Assembly (NCBI GenBank): GCA_964392455.1
Contig: CAYMPG010000010.1
Span: 1-61,299, forward strand
Reading direction: 5' to 3'
DNA length: 61,299 nucleotides
Source of the DNA: SFEL01 sp964392455
Lineage (GTDB): Bacteria; Bacillota; Clostridia; Christensenellales; CAG-138
Shown: positions 38,485-48,425 of the stretch, piece by piece
Layout: each line of letters opens with the position of its first letter
Numbering within the stretch: position 1 is the stretch's first letter
Made by a program: the position numbers and the translations under genes
Notes under the pieces: model-generated
Told to the model about the DNA's origin: nothing
Database searches by the model: none
The model's input: only the letters and a program-made list of their open reading frames with translations

Positions 38485-39627
38485 TTATCCGCTGAAGCCG
38501 CTCTGTCCGGCGTTTCCTCCTGCCGCAGGCTGAGGCGAAGCCGCTGGTGCAGGTGAAGCTGAGGGCTGGGGAGATGCGCCGGGCTCAGGGCTGGGCTGAG
38601 CCGTATCGGGGTCAGCCTCAGGCTGTGGAGTTTCCTCAGGCGCAGCCTCCGCCGCAGGCGGCGCATACACCGGGTCTCCCAGCACGGCAAGGTCAATAGT
38701 GCCGCCCTCGTAGCCCATTTCCATTACCTTGCTAAGGACGGCCGGCAGATTGGCCAGCTTTTCGCCCACATTATCCGCCTGGCCCAGGTTTACATGCACG
38801 CCGTACACCGTGTTCATCTCTATCCTCAGCGGCTGGGACATATCTATATAGTCTATTATATCCAGAATTCCCTTATCTGACAGTGTGGCAAGTATCTCCA
38901 GCAGCGCGCCTGAGGTGAAGCCTGTATCGCCGGCAAGATTCTGCCCTGCTGTAAAGCCTGAGGAGCTTACGCCGTATACCTCCACCATGCCCTCCGGCAC
39001 CTGGGAGGCTATTTCCATAACGTAGCCATCGGCGTCTATTATAGCCGCCGTGCCTCCTGACAGTATTGCGGCTGCGGCCTTTCGCTCGGTTATCGTTATG
39101 GATATGGTATCCGGATATATCCGCTTTACGGCAGCATCCTTTATCATGGGATGAGCCAGCAGCCTTGCCCTTGCGCCGCCCACATCCGCAAGCCACAGAT
39201 GCTCACCCGGGTTGAGCCCCGCAATGGTCAGCACCTGACCCTTTTCCAGGGTCTCATTGCCGCTCACCTTTATGCTGTCCACCATCAGCAGAAGATACAG
39301 CCCCACTATAGCTGTTATAAGCAGCGCCCCAAGGAAGCCCAGCATCAGCCACTTTCTTCCCCGTGGAGCACGCTCCTCCAGCTCAGGCGCATCCTCGCCG
39401 AATATGTTCAGCTCTCTGCTGCTATCCGCCACCCTGGAGCGGGCCCGTCCATCCTCAGGGTATTCCTCATCTTCATATTCCTCGGGCAGCTCCTCCTCAG
39501 TAAGACCCCTGCCGCCGTAGCGCTCCTTTATCCTTTCCAGATCTATATGGGATACGGAAGCCGGGGCGGCATCCCTACCGCCCCCATTTCGCTTTTCCCT
39601 TACTATTCTGGTCTTTCTTCTATCCAT
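38485..39627 (-). CDS. ftsQ: FtsQ/DivIB cell division protein with Pro-rich tail
   Basis: The 380-residue protein has a charged cytoplasmic N-terminus (about 1-90), one membrane helix (about 93-113) and a POTRA domain starting IKVSGNETLEKGQVL. The beta domain and then an unusual tail of about 60 residues made of Pro, Ala, Ser, Gln and Glu complete it. FtsQ/DivIB links FtsL and FtsB/DivIC to the septal synthase. I start it at ATG 39627, which overlaps the murA stop (ATGGATAG); a GTG eight codons upstream is the alternative. Confidence 0.9.
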   Translation of the reverse strand: MDRRKTRIVREKRNGGGRDAAPASVSHIDLERIKERYGGRGLTEEELPEEYEDEEYPEDGRARSRVADSSRELNIFGEDAPELEERAPRGRKWLMLGFLGALLITAIVGLYLLLMVDSIKVSGNETLEKGQVLTIAGLNPGEHLWLADVGGARARLLAHPMIKDAAVKRIYPDTISITITERKAAAAILSGGTAAIIDADGYVMEIASQVPEGMVEVYGVSSSGFTAGQNLAGDTGFTSGALLEILATLSDKGILDIIDYIDMSQPLRIEMNTVYGVHVNLGQADNVGEKLANLPAVLSKVMEMGYEGGTIDLAVLGDPVYAPPAAEAAPEETPQPEADPDTAQPSPEPGASPQPSASPAPAASPQPAAGGNAGQSGFSG

Positions 39628-40879
39628 CTTCCCTTGTGATGCGGGCACCAAGCGAGCTTAGCATTCTATCCAGCTCCTGATACCCTCTGTCTATAAATTC
39701 CGTATTATCCACCATCGTTACGCCCTCGGCACCCAGCCCCGCTATAACAAGGGCAGCGCCGCAGCGAAGGTCTCTTGCGGTCACATTTGCGCCGGATAGC
39801 CTTTCCACCCCGCGGACTATAGCAGTTCTGTCCTTCTGGGTTATCACTGCGCCCATCTTTATAAGCTCGGCACAGTGTCTGAACCGATTTTCAAACAGGT
39901 TTTCCACTATTACGCTGGTGCCCTCTGCCACTGTGCACAGGGCAAGGAGCTGAGCCTGCATATCCGTTGGAAAGCCGGGATACGGGTATGTCTCTATGAG
40001 CTTTATCTCGCCCGGACGCCGGTTCATTTCCATGGTAACGAAGCTGTCTCCATGGGTGATGGTGCAGCCTGCCTCCCTGAGCTTTGAAAGCACTGCCCCC
40101 ATATGATTGCAGCACACATCCGTAAGGGTCACGCATCCGCCCGTTACGGCGGCGGCACACAGCAGAGTGCCTGCCGCTATTCTATCGGGCATTATGCTGT
40201 ATACTGCGGAGGGTATATGCTCCATTCCTCCCCGGATATGCAGCGTGGAGGTGCCTGCGCCGGATATGCTGCACCCTATGGCATTTAAAAAGCTCTGAAG
40301 ATCCTCTATCTCAGGCTCACGGGCGGCATTGGTGATGCAGGTATCTCCCTGGGCGGATACTGCCGCCATCATTATATTTTCCGTTGCGCCCACGCTTGGA
40401 TAATCCAGGTGTATTTCTGCTCCACGCAGCCTGCTTCCCTGGCATATTATGCTGCCCCGCTCCTCCCGTATATCCGCACCCAGCGCACCAAGCCCCCTGA
40501 GATGCAAATCGATGGGCCTGTGACCTATTTCGCATCCGCCCGGGTAGGTGCATACGGCCCTGCCAAACCGGGAAAGCAGCGGCCCCAGCATAAATATGGA
40601 TGAGCGAAGCTCCTTTGACAGTCTGTTTGGCATTACTGAGCAGGCAGCGCTGTCAGGATGCAGGATTATCCGGTCATTGCTGCGTTCCACCCCTGCGCCA
40701 AGCTCTCCGAGTATTTCCAGCATATTGTCCACATCCCGTATGCGTGGACAGTTGGTCAGGGTTATGCTGCCCCTGCTCATTATTCCCGCTGCAAGTATCG
40801 GCAGGGCAGCATTTTTCGCCCCCTGTACCCTGATGGTACCATTAAGCGGGTATCCGCCCTAGATAATGAATCTGCCCAT
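39620..40879 (-). pseudogene. murA: MurA, UDP-GlcNAc enolpyruvyl transferase, broken by an in-frame TAG at codon 7
   Basis: From ATG 40879 (AGGGAGGGG just upstream) the frame reads MGRFII, then TAG at 40861-40859, then GGYPLNGTIRVQGAKNAALP and the full MurA sequence to 39620: 420 codons, the normal family length. MurA normally has a Glu, Arg or similar residue at this place, and a single base change from GAG would give TAG. The active-site Cys (PGGCEIG) and the downstream KN pair are intact. The next ATG (40780) would lose the essential KN residues, so reinitiation there should not give an active enzyme. Explanations: a real nonsense mutation with a second murA elsewhere, readthrough, or a sequence error. 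TAG is a normal stop in neighbouring genes. Confidence 0.75.
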
Positions 40880-40948
40880 TCAGCCCCTCCCTGACCGCCT
40901 TGGCGGTACAGTCCATTGTATGCAAGGGGAGCCAAATGGGTGCTCAGG

Positions 40949-42070
40949 TCATATGGTTTCCGTATTTCTCGAAATATTCAGCAGTATGCCTACCGCTGCC
41001 ATGAATATTATAAGTGAGGTGCCGCCGGCGCTTATGAAGGGCAGGGTCTGCCCCGTAGGGGGCACGGAGCTTGTGGCAACGCCTATATTTACCGCCACCT
41101 GCAGCGCCATAACGCAGGTTATCCCCGCCGCAAGAAGGCTGCCGAATCTATCCCTGCAGCGGGCTGCTATGCGTATGCCCCGGCAGGTAAGGAAAAAATA
41201 GGCGGCAATTACCACAACGCACCCTGCAAAGCCCAGCTCCTCGCCTATTATGGCAAAGATAAAGTCACTCTCGCCATATGTGAGAAACAGCAGCTTCTGG
41301 GTGGAAAAATTCAGTCCCTTGCCCAGCAGCCCTCCGCTACCCAGTGCGTAAAGGGACTGTATGAGCTGATAGCCGTTTCCCTGAGGGTCTGCCCAGGGGT
41401 TCGTGAATATGGTGAGCCTTGCCCAGCGATATGGCTCCATTGAGGCCGCCAGAAAAAACACCGGCACCGCCAGCAGGCACAATCCCACCAGATGGCGTAT
41501 ATCTGCCCCGCCAAGGAAAAGCATTACGAAGCCTATCAGCATTACTATCATCATCATGGACATATTGCGCTGCATCAACAGCGTAACGCATATGGCAAAC
41601 ATGATGATAAGCAGCGGCACCACCCCATGGACAAAATCCTTCATCCGGGCAGGGTGTCTGGCCATAAAGGAGGCCATATACAGTATCAGGGCAAACTTTG
41701 CAAACTCTGAGGGCTGGAAGGTGAAAAGGCCGAATATATTCAGCCACCGCCTTGCGCCGTTTATTTCCTCCCCCCAGAATACCGTCATTATCATCAGCAC
41801 TATGGTGGCAGCCAAGGCAAGGGTCTTGTACTTTTCCCACCGGTGATAATCTATATGGGAAAGCACTATCATTACCCCCAGGCCCACTGCCAGATACTTT
41901 GCCTGATTCTTAAGGTAATAGAGGCCGTCATAGTTAAGATCCGCATTATTCTGGGCGTAATAATAGCTTGCGGAAAAAACCATCACCAGCCCAAAGGCGC
42001 ACAGCATCAGCACTATTATATAAAGGGCAAAATCCATCTGGCCCTTTCCCCTTGTGTTTGCCTTTTCCAT
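40949..42070 (-). CDS. ftsW: FtsW/SpoVE-type SEDS peptidoglycan glycosyltransferase
   Basis: The 373-residue protein has about ten membrane helices and SEDS family motifs such as FQPSEFAKFALILYMA, GSGGLLGKGL and a C-terminal TGQTLPFISAGGTSLI. It polymerises lipid II into glycan strands and works with a class B PBP. The partner in this cluster is the PASTA-containing SpoVD/FtsI protein, so either a vegetative FtsW or a sporulation SpoVE role is possible. AGGAGG is 7 bp before the ATG. The usual murG does not follow it. Confidence 0.92.
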   Translation of the reverse strand: MEKANTRGKGQMDFALYIIVLMLCAFGLVMVFSASYYYAQNNADLNYDGLYYLKNQAKYLAVGLGVMIVLSHIDYHRWEKYKTLALAATIVLMIMTVFWGEEINGARRWLNIFGLFTFQPSEFAKFALILYMASFMARHPARMKDFVHGVVPLLIIMFAICVTLLMQRNMSMMMIVMLIGFVMLFLGGADIRHLVGLCLLAVPVFFLAASMEPYRWARLTIFTNPWADPQGNGYQLIQSLYALGSGGLLGKGLNFSTQKLLFLTYGESDFIFAIIGEELGFAGCVVVIAAYFFLTCRGIRIAARCRDRFGSLLAAGITCVMALQVAVNIGVATSSVPPTGQTLPFISAGGTSLIIFMAAVGILLNISRNTETI

Positions 42071-42106
42071 GGCCGTGCCTCCTTTCCCGGGAAATATATG
42101 CCGTGT

Positions 42107-43471
42107 TTAAAGTTTATTCACTATGTCCTTGAATATATCCCCGCGCTGCTCAAAGTTATCAAACTGACCCCAGCTTGCTGCGGCCGGCGAAAGCAGCACC
42201 GTTCCTCCGGGGCCCGCCAGCTCGCCTGCCCGGCGTATCATGCCCTCAAAGTCCCCATACCATTCTTCCACATGGGCATAGCCCGTGCGCTCCGCAGCAT
42301 CCTTTATGGCGGGGATATTGCACCCTGAAGCTATGACTGTCTTTACCCTGCCATTGAATATGCGAAACAGCGGCGCAAAGTCGCTCTTTTTATCGTAATT
42401 GCCCACGCCCAGCATAAGCACGGTGGGCCTGTCCATGGCCTGAACGGCCTTTATCGTGGAATCGGGATTTGTGCCCTTGGAGTCATTTACATAGCGCACT
42501 CCATCCACCTCCCGCACAAACTCTATCCTGTGCTCCACTCCGCCAAAGGAGCGCAGTCCACGGCACACGGCCTCAGCATCCAGCCCCATGCACATTGCAA
42601 GGGAGGCGGCGCACATGGCGTTTTCAAGATTGTGGTCGCCTGGTATCCTCAGCTCATTGCGATGGATGAGCTGTATTTCCCTGCCATCCAAACGCCATAC
42701 CATATGGCCGTCAATAAGGCTCATGCCCTCATCAAGCTGCTGCTTCTGGGAGAAATAGATCACCCTTGCCCTTGTAAGCCTTGCCATATCCCTGACCACC
42801 GGGTCATCGTAATTGAGCACGGCAAAGTCATCAGGGGTCTGGTTTTCAAACCCACGGCACTTTGCGGCAATATAGTTTTCCATCTTATACTGGAAGCGAT
42901 TAAGGTGATCCTCTGTGATATTCAGCATACCAAATGCATTTGGACGGAACTCGGCTATGCTCTCAAGCTGCAGCGCCGCCACCTCTGCCACCACCGTATC
43001 CCCGGAGTGTACCTCCATGGCCTTTTCAGTGATGGGTATACCTATATTGCCAAGAACAAACGCATTCTCCCCTGCCGCCTTAAAAAGCTCGCCTGTAAGG
43101 GCGGTGGTGGTGGTTTTTCCGTTTGTGCCGCTTATGCATACGAATCTGCTTTCCCGGCTGCAATAGCGATAGCCAAGCTCTATTTCGCCTATCACCTCTA
43201 TGCCCATCTCCTTTGCCTTAAGGGCGAAGGGCTGAAAAATTGGAATCACCGGGCTCAGCACCAGCATATCCACCCCATCAAGGAGGGTCTCAGGGGCAGC
43301 GCCCAGCCGGTTTTCGTATTCTATCCCGGAAAGAGCCTCCTCAAGGCCCGGGATACTTTCCTTCATGTCGTTTACTATCACATTCCAGCCATTGCGATAC
43401 AGCAATATTGCGCTGGCTATGCCGCTCTTTGCCATGCCGCAGATGAGGGCTGTTTTTTTCCGTTCTGCCAT
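42107..43471 (-). CDS. murD: UDP-N-acetylmuramoyl-L-alanine-D-glutamate ligase
   Basis: The 454-residue Mur ligase has an N-terminal Rossmann-like domain (CGMAKSGIAS), the ATP-binding P-loop SGTNGKTTTTALTG, the central EVAALQLE motif (MurD-type SSFQLE equivalent), HRIEFV and NDSKGTNPDS. It adds D-glutamate to UDP-MurNAc-L-Ala in the cytoplasm. GGGAGG stands 7 bp before the ATG. A 282-bp spacer separates it from mraY upstream, so it may have its own weak promoter. Confidence 0.94.
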   Translation of the reverse strand: MAERKKTALICGMAKSGIASAILLYRNGWNVIVNDMKESIPGLEEALSGIEYENRLGAAPETLLDGVDMLVLSPVIPIFQPFALKAKEMGIEVIGEIELGYRYCSRESRFVCISGTNGKTTTTALTGELFKAAGENAFVLGNIGIPITEKAMEVHSGDTVVAEVAALQLESIAEFRPNAFGMLNITEDHLNRFQYKMENYIAAKCRGFENQTPDDFAVLNYDDPVVRDMARLTRARVIYFSQKQQLDEGMSLIDGHMVWRLDGREIQLIHRNELRIPGDHNLENAMCAASLAMCMGLDAEAVCRGLRSFGGVEHRIEFVREVDGVRYVNDSKGTNPDSTIKAVQAMDRPTVLMLGVGNYDKKSDFAPLFRIFNGRVKTVIASGCNIPAIKDAAERTGYAHVEEWYGDFEGMIRRAGELAGPGGTVLLSPAAASWGQFDNFEQRGDIFKDIVNKL

Positions 43472-43753
43472 AGGTATTTCCTCCCGAAAGCGGGCACAGG
43501 CCTGCTTTATTTCTTATATTATAGCACATATGTATACTGTGAAAATGTTAAAAAAGAGCCGCCCGAGGTCAGCAAGGCGCTTGAGGCAACGAGCCACGTC
43601 CTGCCTCAAACTCCTTGCATCCGCCTGCCGTGCCAAGCGCCAAAGAACCACGGCTTAATACGGACCCTTGCCAACGGGCGGCAAATAAACTCATCAGGTG
43701 CGCCGGAGGGCCTGTCCCCCCGACTGAAGGGTAATATCAGAAATGCCGATTTA
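43472..43753. other. spacer between mraY and murD
   Basis: These 282 bp carry a perfect -10 for the minus strand (TATAAT, 43523-43518) with only a poor -35 (TTTTCA, 16-bp spacing), which may serve murD. The remaining GC-rich part holds no gene I recognise; murF, which many clusters have close by, is not here. Confidence 0.4.
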
Positions 43754-44773
43754 TTATAGGAATGCCAGCAGGCATACCAGACAAAGCACAGTGGTCACTA
43801 TGGCATACCCTGCAACTATGCGGGTCTCCGAGTAGCCCAGCAACTCAAAATGATGGTGCAGCGGCGCCATTTTAAATATGCGTTTGCCATGGCGGAGCTT
43901 ATAGGAGCCCACCTGCAATATAACGCTTACAGCGCTGGCCACAAAGCATGCGCCCATAATGGGCAGCAGCAGTACCGAGCGGGAGAAAATGGCCATTGAG
44001 GCCACTGCACCGCCCAACGCAAGGGAGCCTGTATCTCCCATGAACACCCTTGCGGGGAAATGATTATACTTCAGGAAGCCCAGCACGCCGCCTGCAACAG
44101 CAGCGGCGAATACCGCCATGGAGCTGAGCTCTGCTGCATACTGTGTCTGCTGGGCCTGTCCGGCGTCAGCGGGGTTTGCAGCAGCGGCTGCCATGTAAAC
44201 GAATATCACTGCCATGGCAAGGCTGTATACAAGTGTCACGCTGGAGGAGAGCCCGTCCAGCCCATCGGTAAGGTTAACGCTGTTTACAGTGCCGATAACT
44301 ATAAACACTATAAAGGGGATGTAAAAGTATCCCAGCTCCCACTCCACATCAAAGAACGGGAGATATATGGAGCTGCCCACAAAGGGACTGTTCTTTGCAT
44401 ATATGGCCATTATGACAGCTATGAGGAACTGGGCAATTATTTTCTGATACGCCCTCAGGCCATCGGTATTCTTGCGCTTTACCTTGAGAAAATCATCAAG
44501 GAAGCCTACAAGGCCAAATGCCACCGTTACAAGCAGAGCAGGCAGGGAGAGCTCATAGGCAGAGGTGCCGAATACCAGCGTTGCCACGGCTATGCCCAGT
44601 ATGAACATCATGCCGCCCATGGTTGGGGTGCCTGCCTTTTTCAGGTGAGTCTGGGGGCCCAGCTCCCTTTCACTCTGGCCAAATTTGAGCCTGTGCAGCA
44701 TGGGAATGAATATGGGCCCTGCCGCTATGGTGATGGCTGTGCTGAGCAGCAGCGCATATATTGCGTATTTCAT
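43754..44773 (-). CDS. mraY: phospho-N-acetylmuramoyl-pentapeptide transferase
   Basis: The 339-residue protein has about ten membrane helices. It carries the MraY signatures QTHLKKAGTPTMGG, the Asp-rich GFLDDFLKV, NLTDGLDGL, the MGDTGSLALGG motif and APLHHHFELLG near the C-terminus. It transfers phospho-MurNAc-pentapeptide to undecaprenyl phosphate to make lipid I. AAGGAGG is 6 bp before the ATG, and murE ends 19 bp upstream. Confidence 0.96.
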   Translation of the reverse strand: MKYAIYALLLSTAITIAAGPIFIPMLHRLKFGQSERELGPQTHLKKAGTPTMGGMMFILGIAVATLVFGTSAYELSLPALLVTVAFGLVGFLDDFLKVKRKNTDGLRAYQKIIAQFLIAVIMAIYAKNSPFVGSSIYLPFFDVEWELGYFYIPFIVFIVIGTVNSVNLTDGLDGLSSSVTLVYSLAMAVIFVYMAAAAANPADAGQAQQTQYAAELSSMAVFAAAVAGGVLGFLKYNHFPARVFMGDTGSLALGGAVASMAIFSRSVLLLPIMGACFVASAVSVILQVGSYKLRHGKRIFKMAPLHHHFELLGYSETRIVAGYAIVTTVLCLVCLLAFL

Positions 44774-44792
44774 GGGTTACCTCCTTGCAGAC

Positions 44793-46226
44793 CTACAGGC
44801 CAAGTATCTCTGCAACGATCTCCTTCTCGTCAAAGTGATGCTTGCCGCCGTTTATCTCCTGGTAATTTTCATGGCCCTTACCGGCCAGTATTATAACGTC
44901 GTTCTTTTTTGCGTTCTTCAGGGCGTACTCAATGGCATCCCTGCGGTTTTCTATGATGATGTATTCGCAGCCGGATTTCTTTACTCCATCCTCCACAGCT
45001 TCTATTATGCTCATGGGGTCCTCAGAGCGGGGATTATCCGAGGTGACAATGGCAAAATCCGAAAATCTGCCGGCTATCTCTCCCATTATGGGCCGCTTTG
45101 CATGATCCCTGTCGCCGCCGCAGCCAAAGAGGGTAACTACCCTGCCTGTGGCAAAGCCTCTTACGGTTTTAAGAAGGTTTTCCAGGGCATCGGGAGTGTG
45201 GGCATAATCAAGCAGCACTGTGAATTCATTTTTTCCTGTGGGCAGCGGCTCCAGCCGGCCGCTGACGCTTACCATATGCTCAAGGCCGTACTTTATGGAA
45301 TCCAGTGTCCACCCCAGCGAAATGGCTATGCCCGCAGCACACATGGCATTGAATACCGAAAACAGCCCCGGTATGGGCACATTGAACCTGGAGGTCACAT
45401 TGCGATAGTTAAAGTCAAACTGTACCCCGCGGGTGGTTATATCGATCTCGCTGGCGGTAATATCCGCCTTTTCCCTTACGCCTATGGTGAGCGCCGGAAT
45501 ATCCACGCCCTCCAGCATTTTTTCAGCATAGGGGTCGTCTATGTTCAGCACTGCCTTTTTGCTCTGGGCAAAAAGCCGTTTTTTTGCGGCGAAGTAATTT
45601 TCAAAGGTCTTGTGATAATCCAAGTGATCCTGGGTGAGGTTTGTGAAGCAGCCCACGTCATAGCTGATGCCATGCACCCGCCGCTGATCCAGCGAGTGGG
45701 AGGATACCTCCATTATCACCACATCCACGTTTTCATCCTTCATCTGCCGAAGCATCCGCTGCAAATCCACGCTTTCCGGGGTGGTGCGCTCGGTATCGAT
45801 TATTATGTCGCCTATCATGTTGCGGATGGTGCCTATAAGCCCCACCTTTTTGCCCATGCGCTCTGCAATGGATTTGAGCATATACGAGGTGCTGGTTTTG
45901 CCGTTTGTGCCGGTTATGCCAACCATCACCATATCCTTTGCCGGGTAGCCATAGTAGGCTGCGGCCATTTCCGCCATTGCTGTGCGGGTATTTTTCACCA
46001 GCACCTGGGGTACGTCTAAATCCAGCTTTCTTTCCACCACCAATGCGGCGGCTCCCGCCTCAACAGCCTGCGCTGCATATTGATGACCATCTGCCAGCGT
46101 GCCAACCACGCAGCAGAATACATCCCCCTTTTCTACCTTGCGGGAATTGTATTTCAGCTCATTTACCTCCACATCCCCGCCTATCAGGGTATGGTCGGTG
46201 GCCTTTGCCAGACAGCTAAGCAGCAT
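44793..46226 (-). CDS. murE: UDP-MurNAc-tripeptide synthetase MurE
   Basis: The 477-residue Mur ligase has the P-loop GITGTNGKTSTSYML, the EVSSHSLDQRR motif and the specificity motif TSDNPRSEDP. The DNPR form is typical of enzymes that add meso-diaminopimelate, so the cell wall should be of the meso-DAP type. It follows the PBP gene in the cluster, with AGGAGG 6 bp before the ATG. Confidence 0.95.
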   Translation of the reverse strand: MLLSCLAKATDHTLIGGDVEVNELKYNSRKVEKGDVFCCVVGTLADGHQYAAQAVEAGAAALVVERKLDLDVPQVLVKNTRTAMAEMAAAYYGYPAKDMVMVGITGTNGKTSTSYMLKSIAERMGKKVGLIGTIRNMIGDIIIDTERTTPESVDLQRMLRQMKDENVDVVIMEVSSHSLDQRRVHGISYDVGCFTNLTQDHLDYHKTFENYFAAKKRLFAQSKKAVLNIDDPYAEKMLEGVDIPALTIGVREKADITASEIDITTRGVQFDFNYRNVTSRFNVPIPGLFSVFNAMCAAGIAISLGWTLDSIKYGLEHMVSVSGRLEPLPTGKNEFTVLLDYAHTPDALENLLKTVRGFATGRVVTLFGCGGDRDHAKRPIMGEIAGRFSDFAIVTSDNPRSEDPMSIIEAVEDGVKKSGCEYIIIENRRDAIEYALKNAKKNDVIILAGKGHENYQEINGGKHHFDEKEIVAEILGL

Positions 46227-46253
46227 GGGATTCCTCCTTTGTTTATGCAGGCG

Positions 46254-48413
46254 TCAGTTGATTATCTCTACATTGGAAAACTCCACCAGTACCTCTGTAC
46301 CTGCGGGCACCTGCTCTCCCGCTGCCGGTACCTGCCGTATGGCAGTGCCGGTCTGGTCCTCCGGTTCTATGCGTATGGTCAGGCCCTTGTTTGCCAGGGC
46401 GTCATTTGCTGCAAGGCGGCTCTTGCCCACCACATCAGGCACCGTTACCAGCTCCTCGGTGACCTCCGTGGTATCCACGGCGGTGGCCTCTGTATACAGC
46501 AGCACATCGGTATTTTTCTGCACCTGCTCATTTGCAGCAGGCACCTGTGCCGTTACCATAAGGGTCACATCATCCTGATACTCGGCGCTGAGGCCGCTTT
46601 CCTTGAGCCTTGCCTTTGCTTCCTCAATGGTAAGGCTGGATACATCAGGCACTATGACGGTCTCTGCGTTTTCCGTGGGCAGGTAGCCGTAATGGCGGAG
46701 CGTTTCCTCCATCACCTGCTTTACAAAGGGCGCAGCCACCGTGCTGCCGAATATGGTGCCCACCTTGGGCTCATCCACAAGTATCAGGCACACATACTCC
46801 GGGTCATCCGCCGGGGCAAAGCCCACAAAGGACGCCACCAGCTTGCCATCGGCTATCTGGCCATTTTCGTACTTCTGGGCGGTTCCCGTCTTGCCGCCCA
46901 CCCTGTAGCCCGGAATGGAGGCATTCTTGCCGCTGCCCTCTGATACTACGGATTCCAGTATCGTTCTCACCCGCTGGCTGGAGCTTTCGCTTATCACCCG
47001 GCGCACAACGGTGGGCTCGTTTTTCTGTATCACCCTGCCCTCCTGGGACACTATGCTATCCACAATATAGGGCTGCATAAGCTCGCCGCCATTTACCGCC
47101 GCAGATACCGCCGTACAAAGCTGTATGGGGGTCACCGCTATGCTCTGGCCAAAGCCCACACGGGCAAGGGTATTATCATTTATGTATTTTTCATGGGTCA
47201 CTATGCCTGAGGCCTCCCCATTAAGGCCGCTGCCCGTAGATGAGCCAAAGCCAAAGGCATATATGTAATCGTAAAATGTGGACTTGCCCATGGAAAGGGC
47301 CATCCTCATAAACGCCGGGTTGCAGGAATTCTGCACGGCCTTTGCAAGGGTCTGCTGGCCGTGGCCGCCGTGCTTCCAGCACTTTATCCTTTCTCCATTG
47401 GCAAGGGTATAGCTGCCGCCGCAGTCAAAGGAGGTCTCCTCGGTAACGGTGCCGCTGTCTATTGCGGCGGCAAGTGTTACCACCTTAAAGGTGGAGCCCG
47501 GCTCATAGGCATCTGCCACTATCCTGTTGCGGGAGAGGGAATTGAGCAGGGCAACGTCGCTTCTTGGCGGGTCATTGGGGTCGTAATCCGGCTGAACGGA
47601 CAGGGCAACTATTTCACCGGTATTGCAGTTAATAATGATACCCTGGGCTGTCTCTGCCTTGTTTACCTCAACGGCCTCCTTCAGCGCCTTTTCCAGGAAG
47701 GACTGGACTACGCTGTCGGTAGTGAGGATTATATTGCAGCCATCCACAGGCTCCAGTATTTCCTGGGAGCCATAGGCTATGGCATGGCCGGCCCGGTCGG
47801 TCTCGGTAATCATGCGCCCGTTTTCGCCGGCAAGGTATTTTTCAAATTTCTGCTCCAGCCCGGCCTGACCCACACCATCCACGGTGGTAAAACCAAGGAG
47901 CTGGGAAAAGAGGCTGCCTTCAGGGTAATACCGCTTGGAATCTATGGCGGTATACACGCCGCTGCCCAGCTTGCGTGCGGTTATCTCATCCACCACCTCG
48001 CGCTCCACCTGACGCTTGAGCACCACCTCCTTGTAATATACGCCAGAGGAATTCTGCTTTTGCGTTTGGGCCATAACGTAATCCTGATTCATGCCCAATA
48101 TGGAGGCAAGCTCTGTAACTACCCTGAGAAGGTTATCCTTATTGCTGTCAAGGTTTAGCTTGTATGGATTTATCAGCACCTTGTATGCGGTGCCGCTCTG
48201 GGCAAGCACCACGCCGTTGCTATCCAGTATGGAGCCACGGGTAGCGCTGAGGGAGGTATCCTGCGTTTGCTGATCCTCAGCCTTTTGCGACAGCTCCTCG
48301 CCCTGTATTATCTGTATCCAGAACAGCCTGCCGATGAGCAGAATAAATATCAGCCCAATGCCGCAAAGGGTGATAAACAGTCTTTTTTTGCCGGATACCG
48401 CTGGTCCGCCCAT
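46254..48413 (-). CDS. spoVD: SpoVD/FtsI-type class B penicillin-binding protein with PASTA domains
   Basis: The 719-residue protein has a short cytoplasmic tail, one membrane helix (about 10-32), the class B dimerisation module beginning SLSATRGSILDSNG and a transpeptidase domain with SxxK (STFK), SCN and KTGTAQK. Two C-terminal PASTA domains follow (VPDVSSLTIEEAKARL and VPDVVGKSRLAANDAL). It cross-links septal or spore-cortex peptidoglycan in partnership with the SEDS protein. PASTA domains fit both SpoVD and PBP2B of Bacillota; the cluster position between ftsL and murE is shared by both. Confidence 0.92.
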   Translation of the reverse strand: MGGPAVSGKKRLFITLCGIGLIFILLIGRLFWIQIIQGEELSQKAEDQQTQDTSLSATRGSILDSNGVVLAQSGTAYKVLINPYKLNLDSNKDNLLRVVTELASILGMNQDYVMAQTQKQNSSGVYYKEVVLKRQVEREVVDEITARKLGSGVYTAIDSKRYYPEGSLFSQLLGFTTVDGVGQAGLEQKFEKYLAGENGRMITETDRAGHAIAYGSQEILEPVDGCNIILTTDSVVQSFLEKALKEAVEVNKAETAQGIIINCNTGEIVALSVQPDYDPNDPPRSDVALLNSLSRNRIVADAYEPGSTFKVVTLAAAIDSGTVTEETSFDCGGSYTLANGERIKCWKHGGHGQQTLAKAVQNSCNPAFMRMALSMGKSTFYDYIYAFGFGSSTGSGLNGEASGIVTHEKYINDNTLARVGFGQSIAVTPIQLCTAVSAAVNGGELMQPYIVDSIVSQEGRVIQKNEPTVVRRVISESSSQRVRTILESVVSEGSGKNASIPGYRVGGKTGTAQKYENGQIADGKLVASFVGFAPADDPEYVCLILVDEPKVGTIFGSTVAAPFVKQVMEETLRHYGYLPTENAETVIVPDVSSLTIEEAKARLKESGLSAEYQDDVTLMVTAQVPAANEQVQKNTDVLLYTEATAVDTTEVTEELVTVPDVVGKSRLAANDALANKGLTIRIEPEDQTGTAIRQVPAAGEQVPAGTEVLVEFSNVEIIN

Positions 48414-48425
48414 GAATTCCTCCGC

